Source: CAYMRB01 sp964392615
GTDB lineage: Bacteria > Planctomycetota > UBA8108
Direction: 5' to 3'
NCBI GenBank assembly: GCA_964392615.1
Contig: CAYMRB010000514.1
Span: 1-6,575 of the forward strand
Length of the DNA: 6,575 bases
How positions within the stretch are numbered: position 1 is the first letter of the stretch; every line of letters starts with the position of its first letter. The translations under genes were made by a program, and so were the position numbers. Below the pieces are notes generated by a model. It was given only the letters and a program-made list of their open reading frames with translations, was not told the origin of the DNA and made no database searches. Of this stretch, positions 1 through 6,575 are shown one piece after another.

Positions 1-682
1 GTCCGAGCAGTCGGCCGGCCCGGCTGACGAACAGGAGGTCGCTCGGCCGGCTGCGGACGAGCCGCGGGCGCTCCTCGTCCTCGTAGGTCCGGATCGCCTC
101 CAGCGCCGTCCGGCTGACCGGGACTACTCGTTCGCGCGATCCCTTGCCGCGACAGCTGAGGATGCCGAGGTCGGCGCGGATGTTGTCCACCTTCAGGCCG
201 CACGCCTCCGACACGCGAAGCCCGGTAGCGTACAGCGTCTCGAGAAGCGCGCGATCCCGCAGCGGATAGCGCGACGGGTGCTCCTCGACGGCGCGTAGCA
301 GGCGGTTCACCTCCTGGACGTCGAGGACGTTCGGCAGCGTCTTCCAGGTTCGCGGCGTCTCGACGAGGTGTGCCGGGTTGGCGGGCAGGACGCGCTCGCG
401 CGTGAGGAACCGCAGGAACGTCCGGATGGCCGAGAGCCCGCGGCGCACGGAGGAGACGTCGCGCCCGCGCTGCCGCTCGCGCACGAGGTAGTCGAATACG
501 GCCCTCTCCGTGATCAGGTCGGCGATGGGGCGAAGCGTCGTCGCCGCGCCGGCGCCGGCCTCGACGGACTCCAGGAAATACGCGCAGTCGCGCGAGTAGG
601 CGTCGACGGTGTTCGGCGAGAATCCCCGCTCGACGTCGAGATACGTCAGGAAGGACCGCAGTAGAGCGCGCAGCTCGTCCAT
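1..682 (-). CDS. xerD: Tyrosine site-specific recombinase, XerD/XerC type (partial, C-terminus outside window)
   Basis: Reading the minus strand from the ATG at 682 gives 227 residues with no stop before the window edge. The N-terminal part (about residues 1-100) has the SAM-like core-binding domain pattern of Xer recombinases (FLTYLDVERGFSPNTVDAYS, then SVRRGLSAIRTFLRFL). The catalytic domain begins near residue 115. It shows the first active-site Arg in YATGLRVSEACGL (R156) and the beta-hairpin Lys in GKGSRERVVP (K180). The HxxR box, the H/W residue and the Tyr nucleophile would lie in the missing 70-80 residues; the family is usually about 300 residues. Known role: XerC/XerD resolve chromosome dimers at dif with FtsK. 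The start fits the family N-terminus; no strong Shine-Dalgarno precedes it. The gene is divergent from pyrD, 152 nt away. XerD is preferred over XerC by overall similarity to remembered sequences, but the two are hard to separate on a partial protein. An integrase-type paralogue is less likely because the spacing is canonical and no mobile features are nearby. Confidence 0.85.
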   Translation of the reverse strand, partial: MDELRALLRSFLTYLDVERGFSPNTVDAYSRDCAYFLESVEAGAGAATTLRPIADLITERAVFDYLVRERQRGRDVSSVRRGLSAIRTFLRFLTRERVLPANPAHLVETPRTWKTLPNVLDVQEVNRLLRAVEEHPSRYPLRDRALLETLYATGLRVSEACGLKVDNIRADLGILSCRGKGSRERVVPVSRTALEAIRTYEDEERPRLVRSRPSDLLFVSRAGRLLG

Positions 683-751
683 GCACGCCAGGTTACGGGG
701 CCGGCCGGGAATCGCCAGCCGCAATCGATAGCAGCCCGTCCCGCGCCCGCC

Positions 752-779
752 TTGTCGGTCCGACCGAGAATGCTATAAT
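752..779 (+). promoter_or_regulatory. Predicted sigma70-type extended -10 promoter of pyrD
   Basis: A perfect TATAAT at 774-779 is preceded by TG one base upstream (771-772), giving an extended -10 element TGCTATAAT. A partial -35, TTGTCG (752-757, four of six matches to TTGACA), lies 16 bp upstream. The expected start is near 784-787, at the GTTTTT tract, giving a leader of about 49 nt to the pyrD ATG. This AT-rich hexamer stands out in GC-rich surroundings and lies in the divergent gap. No equally clear promoter is visible for xerD on the other strand. Confidence 0.7.
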
Positions 780-790
780 CCGGGTTTTTC

Positions 791-806
791 CGGGCGATTC
801 CGCCCG
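791..806 (+). promoter_or_regulatory. Hairpin at the 5' end of the pyrD leader
   Basis: CGGGCG (791-796) and CGCCCG (801-806) are perfect inverted repeats around the four-base loop ATTC. With transcription starting near 785 the hairpin would sit at the extreme 5' end of the mRNA, just after a run of U. It does not cover the Shine-Dalgarno at 823-828 and is not followed by a T-tract, so it is not a terminator. It may stabilise the mRNA or act in initiation-linked control. The base pairing is seen; the function is inferred. Confidence 0.4.
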
Positions 807-822
807 TCGTGGTCGTGTGTCC

Positions 823-828
823 AGGAAG
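823..828 (+). promoter_or_regulatory. Ribosome binding site deciding the pyrD start
   Basis: AGGAAG ends six bases before the ATG at 835. The alternative in-frame GTG at 817 has no such element and would add six residues not typical of the family, so the ATG is chosen. Confidence 0.7.
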
Positions 829-834
829 CCTTCA

Positions 835-1785
835 ATGTCCGATCTTGCGACCACCGTGGGGTCGCTGAAGCTCGCGAACCCGCTTCTCAGCGCCTCGGGT
901 ACGTTCGGCTACGGCGAGGAGATCGAGCCCTTCGTCGACCCGTCGGTGTACGGCGGGATTATCGGCAAGAGCATCTCCGTCGCTCCGCGCACCGGCAATC
1001 CGCTGCCGCGCATCGCGGAGACCGCGTCGGGCATGCTGAACTCGATCGGCCTGCAGAATCCGGGCATCGACGCGTTCATCGCCGACTACCTGCCGCGCAT
1101 GCGGCGGTACGACACGCGCGTGATCGTCAATCTCGTCGGCGACACGGTCGACGAGTACGTCGCCATGGCGGAGCGGCTGGACGGCGAGGACGGAGTCGAC
1201 GCGCTCGAGCTCAATATCTCGTGTCCGAACTGCCCGACCGGCGGCATGGAGTTCGGCATCGAGCCGGTCGCCACCGAGCGCCTGGTGCGGGCCGTGCGCG
1301 AGCGCTTCCGCCGACCGATCATCGCGAAGCTGACGCCGAACGTGACCGATATCGTCCCCGTCGCGCGCGCAGCGGAGGCCGGCGGCGCGGACGCGCTCAG
1401 CCTGATCAACACATTCGTCGGCATGGCGGTCGATTGGCGCCGGCGCCGACCGCTTCTCGGCGGCATTACCGGTGGATTGTCCGGCCCGGCGATCAAGCCG
1501 CTCGCTCTGCGGCTAGTCTGGCTCGTGTCCCAGCGCTGCTCGATTCCGGTGATCGGAATCGGCGGCATCATGAACGCGGACGACGTCCTCGAGTTCCTCG
1601 TCGCCGGCGCCCGCGCCGTCGAGCTGGGCACCGTCCAGTTCGTCCAGCCTCGCGTCGCGGTCGACATTCTCGCCGCGCTCCAGAGCGTCGTCGCCGAGGA
1701 GGGCTTGAAGAACATCAGCGACCTCGTCGGCACGTTGGAGACCCGCGGCCAGGCGATTACCGTCGAGCGAAAGGCGGCGCCATGA
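835..1785 (+). CDS. pyrD: Dihydroorotate dehydrogenase, class 1 (1B-like, PyrD catalytic subunit)
   Basis: This 316-residue protein oxidises dihydroorotate to orotate, the fourth step of UMP synthesis, in a cytoplasmic FMN-dependent TIM barrel. Visible signatures: NPLLSASGTFGYG (15-27), GKSIS with the FMN/substrate Lys (K45), GMLNSIGLQNPG (66-77), the active-site loop ELNISCPNC with catalytic Cys130, AKLTPN (K165), GGLSGPAIKPLALR (213-226) and the phosphate-binding GIGGIMNADD (241-250) followed by GARAVELGT. A catalytic Cys marks class 1; class 2 membrane enzymes use Ser. The NISCPN context and length fit class 1B, which works with PyrK (FAD, 2Fe-2S) as electron partner; no pyrK is in this window. 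The start is the ATG with AGGAAG six bases upstream. It is the first gene after a strong-looking promoter. Odd point: a second Cys (133) makes CPNC at the active site. Its stop overlaps an ATG (ATGA, 1782-1785) of a tiny reading frame leading towards secA. Confidence 0.93.
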   Translation: MSDLATTVGSLKLANPLLSASGTFGYGEEIEPFVDPSVYGGIIGKSISVAPRTGNPLPRIAETASGMLNSIGLQNPGIDAFIADYLPRMRRYDTRVIVNLVGDTVDEYVAMAERLDGEDGVDALELNISCPNCPTGGMEFGIEPVATERLVRAVRERFRRPIIAKLTPNVTDIVPVARAAEAGGADALSLINTFVGMAVDWRRRRPLLGGITGGLSGPAIKPLALRLVWLVSQRCSIPVIGIGGIMNADDVLEFLVAGARAVELGTVQFVQPRVAVDILAALQSVVAEEGLKNISDLVGTLETRGQAITVERKAAP

Positions 1786-1847
1786 CGGCCCGCAATCGGC
1801 GATGGGGCGACGAAGGGGTCCATTCGGAGAGCGGAAGGCGTCGATGA
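1782..1847 (+). CDS. Possible 21-codon small ORF linking pyrD to secA
   Basis: The ATG at 1782 overlaps the pyrD stop (ATGA) and the frame closes with TGA at 1845-1847. A weak purine stretch, GAAAGG, lies just upstream (about 1769-1774). The peptide has 21 residues, begins MTARNRRWGDEG and ends SGRRR. It is basic, with no signal peptide or membrane segment and no family I recognise. Because its TGA overlaps another ATG, it could serve as a coupling or leader ORF rather than encode a functional peptide. It could also be chance in GC-rich sequence; the case rests on the tandem ATGA arrangement only. Confidence 0.25.
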   Translation: MTARNRRWGDEGVHSESGRRR

Positions 1848-1855
1848 ACCATCCG
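1832..1855 (+). promoter_or_regulatory. Shine-Dalgarno and possible masking hairpin at the second small ORF
   Basis: GGAAGG (1833-1838) lies five bases before the ATG at 1844, a good ribosome binding site. The segment 1832-1838 can pair with 1849-1855: CGGA with TCCG, one A-A mismatch, then GG with CC. This leaves a 10-base loop containing the ATG. The fold would hide the Shine-Dalgarno unless a ribosome translating the preceding frame opened it. The stem is short and imperfect, so this is tentative. Confidence 0.3.
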
Positions 1856-1890
1856 TTGCCACAGCACTCAGCGCAATCCCGCAGCGAACG

Positions 1891-1894
<4 letters not shown>
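1844..1894 (+). CDS. Possible 16-codon small ORF immediately upstream of secA
   Basis: The ATG at 1844 overlaps the stop of the preceding small frame (ATGA, 1844-1847) and is preceded by GGAAGG at a five-base spacing. The frame ends at TGA 1892-1894, overlapping the secA ATG at 1891 (again ATGA). The peptide is MNHPLPQHSAQSRSER, polar and unlike any known family. secA itself has no visible Shine-Dalgarno, so re-initiation after this frame is one plausible way to load ribosomes on secA. It does not resemble SecM, the E. coli secA leader, which is far longer, exported and carries an arrest motif. The frame and overlaps are seen; expression is inference. Confidence 0.3.
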
Positions 1895-4542
<2,648 letters not shown>

Positions 4543-4564
4543 CGCCCGCATCGAGTTGCCCGCG

Positions 4565-5926
4565 ATGAGGTTTACCGAGGTTCGCCGATCCCGATTCGGG
4601 CTCTTTCTCGGCGCCTTGGCGATCGACCTCGTGTACCTGCTCGCCGCTCCGTTCCTGCTCCTCGCGCTCCTGATCGCGTCGCGAGGATTGACGCGGCCGA
4701 AGCTGCGGCGGGGGCTTCTTCGCAAGCTTTGGTGTCCCGACCGACGCCGGACGACCGGGCCGTCGATCTGGGTGCACGCGGTCTCCGTCGGCGAAGTGCT
4801 GACGGCGGCGCCGCTCGTTCGCGCCCTGCGCGCGCGTTTTCCCGACAGCGACATGTCGGTGTCCGTCTCGACGTACACGGGCTTCGAGGTCGCGCGCCAG
4901 CAGCTCCCGGAGCACGACGTCTTCTGGTTTCCCGCCGATCCATCGCCGTGCGTGAACCGGGCGTTTCGCATGCGGCGGCCGTCGATCGTCGCGCTCGTCG
5001 AGCTCGAGGTCTGGCCCGGCTTCCTGATCGCGGCCGCGCGCCGTCGCGTGCCGGTGGTCGTCGTCAACGGTCGGCTGACGGAGCGATCGTGTCGTCGCTA
5101 CGCGCGATTCGGAGCGATCGCGCGAGGGCTTTTCGGGCTCGTCGGTGCGTACGCCGTCCAGACCGACGCGTACGCCGAGCGGTTCCGTCGCCTCGGCGTC
5201 GACGCGGAGCGCATCGAGGTCCTCGGCAATCTCAAGCACGACCGTCCGCGAGGCGTGGACTCCGCCGCGACCGACGCGTTGCGGCACGAGTTGGGCTGGC
5301 CGCGGTCGGGGCACGCGTTGCTGGTCGCCGGCTGCACACACCCGGGCGAGGAGCGCATCCTGTGCGATCTGCTGCCGCGTTTGCGCGCGATCGAGCCCGG
5401 GCTGCGGCTCGTGCTGGCCCCCCGGCACGTGGAGCGCCTCGGGGGGACCGAGGAAGATCGCTGGGGCTGCGATCGCCCGATCGTCCGCTGGAGCGGGTGG
5501 CGATCGGCGAAAGCGGGCGAGCGGCCGGCGCTGGGGGACTCCGTCCTCCTCGTCGACACGGTCGGCGAGCTCGAGCTCTTCTACGCGGCGGCCGACATGG
5601 CGTTCGTCGGTGGCTCGCTCGTCGAGCACGGCGGCCACAACGCGTTCGAGCCGGCCGCCCACGGCCGGGCGACCTGCTTCGGCCCGCACACCGAGAACTT
5701 TCGATTCGAGGTCGACGCTCTGCTGGCCGCCGACGCGGCGCTGCAGGTCTCCGGTGCCGAGGAGCTGGAGATCCGCCTCGCGGAGTGGCTCCGCGATCCC
5801 GCTGCTCGCGCTGGGCACGGCGCGCGCGCTGCAGCGGCCGTGGACGCGCTGCGCGGGGCGATTGAGCGACACGTCGAGTGGATCGCCGGGGCGGTTGACG
5901 CGCGGGGCAGCGCGGGCGGTCGATAG
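4565..5926 (+). CDS. waaA: 3-deoxy-D-manno-octulosonic acid (Kdo) transferase, lipid A specific
   Basis: This 453-residue protein (kdtA/waaA; E. coli 425) transfers Kdo from CMP-Kdo to the lipid IVA precursor at the inner membrane, starting the LPS inner core. A hydrophobic anchor spans about residues 11-38. The GT30 N-domain follows: WVHAVSVGEV (69-78) with the family's catalytic base Glu at E77, VSTYTGFEVA (101-110), LVELEVWPGFL (144-154), NGRLTERS (168-175) and GNLKHD (221-226). The C-domain shows GCTHPGEE (256-263), LAPRHVERL (284-292), DTVGELE (331-337), GGSLVEHGGHNAFEP (349-363) and GPHTENFRFE (373-382). The ATG at 4565 starts the family-like membrane anchor. The frame stays open upstream into secA, but that part is out-of-frame secA sequence. 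There is no strong Shine-Dalgarno. The gap to secA is 22 nt, so the two are likely one operon. Whether one or two Kdo residues are added cannot be read from the sequence. Confidence 0.95.
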   Translation: MRFTEVRRSRFGLFLGALAIDLVYLLAAPFLLLALLIASRGLTRPKLRRGLLRKLWCPDRRRTTGPSIWVHAVSVGEVLTAAPLVRALRARFPDSDMSVSVSTYTGFEVARQQLPEHDVFWFPADPSPCVNRAFRMRRPSIVALVELEVWPGFLIAAARRRVPVVVVNGRLTERSCRRYARFGAIARGLFGLVGAYAVQTDAYAERFRRLGVDAERIEVLGNLKHDRPRGVDSAATDALRHELGWPRSGHALLVAGCTHPGEERILCDLLPRLRAIEPGLRLVLAPRHVERLGGTEEDRWGCDRPIVRWSGWRSAKAGERPALGDSVLLVDTVGELELFYAAADMAFVGGSLVEHGGHNAFEPAAHGRATCFGPHTENFRFEVDALLAADAALQVSGAEELEIRLAEWLRDPAARAGHGARAAAAVDALRGAIERHVEWIAGAVDARGSAGGR

Positions 5927-5983
5927 CCGGCCTCGGGCGGCTGAGTTCCGCACTGAACGACCCGTTCGGGGCTGGTTTGCCGC

Positions 5984-6012
5984 TTTTCAGGGCTTCCCCG
6001 TACTGTTAGAAT
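5984..6012 (+). promoter_or_regulatory. Predicted sigma70-type extended -10 promoter of metK
   Basis: TAGAAT (6007-6012, five of six matches) has TG one base upstream (6004-6005), giving TGTTAGAAT. A partial -35, TTTTCA (5984-5989, four of six), is 17 bp upstream. The expected start is near 6019, leaving a leader of about 145 nt. It lies in the gap after kdtA and has the same design as the pyrD promoter, including a T-rich stretch flanked by C/G at the predicted start. Confidence 0.6.
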
Positions 6013-6046
6013 CCCGCCTTTTCGGACGCAGAGCAGTTCCGAGAAT

Positions 6047-6082
6047 GTCGGCCGCTACGGCGAATCGTGCCGCGGAGCCGAC
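6047..6082 (+). promoter_or_regulatory. Potential hairpin in the metK leader
   Basis: GTCGGC (6047-6052) pairs perfectly with GCCGAC (6077-6082). Inside, CGGC (6058-6061) pairs with GCCG (6069-6072) around a seven-base loop, separated from the outer stem by an internal loop. It falls in the predicted 5' untranslated region. I do not recognise it as a SAM-I, SAM-II or other named SAM riboswitch, and GC-rich DNA forms such stems by chance. Confidence 0.3.
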
Positions 6083-6151
6083 GAAGGGCGAGAGGAGTAC
6101 ATGGCGCACTCTGCCCGGGCCGGGACCGCGAAGAGAACAACACCTCACGAC

Positions 6152-6157
6152 AGGGGA
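6152..6157 (+). promoter_or_regulatory. Ribosome binding site favouring the metK start at 6164
   Basis: AGGGGA ends six bases before the ATG at 6164. An in-frame ATG at 6101, with GAGGAG only three bases upstream, would add 21 residues absent from the usual family N-terminus. The downstream start is therefore preferred. Confidence 0.6.
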
Positions 6158-6163
6158 TCAACC

Positions 6164-6575
6164 ATGGCTGAGCGAACGCTGTTTACGTCCGAGTGTGTGA
6201 CCATGGGGCATCCCGACAAGGTCGCGGATCAGGTCTCCGATGCGATCCTCGATGCGATCTTGGCCGAGGACCCGGCCGGGCGCGTCGCGTGCGAGACGCT
6301 CGTGACGACCGGGCTCGTTCTCGTGTCGGGCGAGGTGACGACGACCTGCTACGTCGACATTCCGGTAGTCGTCCGCGAGACCATCCGGGAGATCGGTTAC
6401 ACCGATGCGTCGATGGGCTTCGACTTCGAGACCTGCGGGGTCATGAACGCGCTGCAGGGACAGTCGGAGGATATCTCGGTCGGTGTTACCGAGGGCCAGG
6501 GTCTCCACGCCGAGCAGGGTGCCGGCGACCAGGGCATGATGTTCGGCTACGCCGTCAACGAGACGGACGAGCTGA
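6164..6575 (+). CDS. metK: S-adenosylmethionine synthetase (partial, C-terminus outside window)
   Basis: The first 137 residues of MetK, which makes S-adenosylmethionine from methionine and ATP in the cytoplasm; the family is usually about 380-400 residues. The N-terminus LFTSECVTMGHPDKVADQVS carries the ATP-binding His16 and metal-binding Asp18 of the GHPDK motif. ACETLVTTG (42-50) follows, then GEVTT (56-60), IGYTD (77-81) and the family signature GAGDQGMMFGYA (119-130). The remaining active-site Lys and the glycine-rich loop lie beyond the window. The start at 6164 has AGGGGA upstream and matches the family. An in-frame ATG at 6101 could give a basic 21-residue extension (starting MAHSARAGTAKR), which I consider less likely. 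The gene has its own extended -10 promoter after kdtA and is probably transcribed separately, although read-through from kdtA is possible since no clear terminator is seen. Confidence 0.96.
   Translation, partial: MAERTLFTSECVTMGHPDKVADQVSDAILDAILAEDPAGRVACETLVTTGLVLVSGEVTTTCYVDIPVVVRETIREIGYTDASMGFDFETCGVMNALQGQSEDISVGVTEGQGLHAEQGAGDQGMMFGYAVNETDEL

Noticed and set aside
368..664. A 98-codon plus-strand frame within the recombinase gene
   Set aside because: It is the antisense reading of the Xer catalytic and N-terminal domains, which carry recognisable motifs.
724..732. A minus-strand TGCTATCGA as the -10 of the xerD promoter
   Set aside because: There is an extended -10-like TG but only a loose hexamer match and no -35 at a suitable distance; not strong enough to list.
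4729..5865. A 378-codon plus-strand frame inside waaA, and similar Arg-rich frames inside pyrD and secA
   Set aside because: Out-of-frame readings of genes with clear conserved motifs; no independent signals.
5925..5942. AGCCG/CGGCT stem with an 8-base loop at the end of waaA, as a terminator
   Set aside because: Only five base pairs and no following T-tract; too weak to call an intrinsic terminator.
5967..6000. CGGGG/CCCCG inverted repeat flanking the metK -35 as an operator
   Set aside because: Arms of five bases separated by 24 bases are expected by chance in GC-rich sequence, and the inner bases show no symmetry.
6045..6200. A 51-codon frame from ATG 6045 overlapping the metK start
   Set aside because: No convincing ribosome binding site, Arg/Pro-rich composition, and out of frame with the well-supported metK.

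Overview
The window is 6.6 kb of GC-rich chromosomal DNA coding on both strands, made almost entirely of housekeeping genes. A 3-deoxy-D-manno-octulosonic acid (Kdo) transferase shows that the organism is Gram-negative (diderm) with a lipid A/LPS-type envelope. The SecA motif VI text (QLRGRCARQGDPGSS), the overall SecA sequence style and the MetK N-terminus (TMGHPDK rather than the enterobacterial SEGHPDK) recall Planctomycetota or a related lineage more than Proteobacteria. This is a judgement from remembered family patterns, not a computed placement.

Layout. Positions 1-682, minus strand: N-terminal three quarters of a XerC/XerD-type tyrosine recombinase, running off the left edge. Positions 683-834: a short divergent intergenic region with a clear extended -10 promoter (TGCTATAAT) facing right, a T-tract at the predicted transcription start, and a perfect 6-bp hairpin in the leader. 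Positions 835-1785: pyrD, a class 1 (1B-like, catalytic Cys) dihydroorotate dehydrogenase. Positions 1786-1890: a 105-nt spacer that is not empty. It holds two tiny reading frames (21 and 16 codons) that join pyrD to secA through three consecutive ATGA stop/start overlaps. Positions 1891-4542: a complete secA with a C-terminal zinc motif. Positions 4565-5926: kdtA/waaA, complete, 22 nt after secA. Positions 5927-6163: intergenic, with a second extended -10 promoter (TGTTAGAAT) and a leader of about 145 nt that can form a hairpin. Positions 6164-6575: the first 137 codons of metK (S-adenosylmethionine synthetase), running off the right edge.

How the genes work together: pyrD, secA and kdtA are co-directional and tightly packed with no recognisable terminator between them. 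They probably form one transcription unit spanning pyrimidine synthesis, protein export and LPS core synthesis. metK appears to have its own promoter. I see no mobile element, CRISPR array, tRNA/rRNA or defence-type system. The most unusual structure is the ATGA chain before secA. Next is the possible nucleotide-sensitive start region of pyrD. Both are hypotheses from sequence pattern alone.
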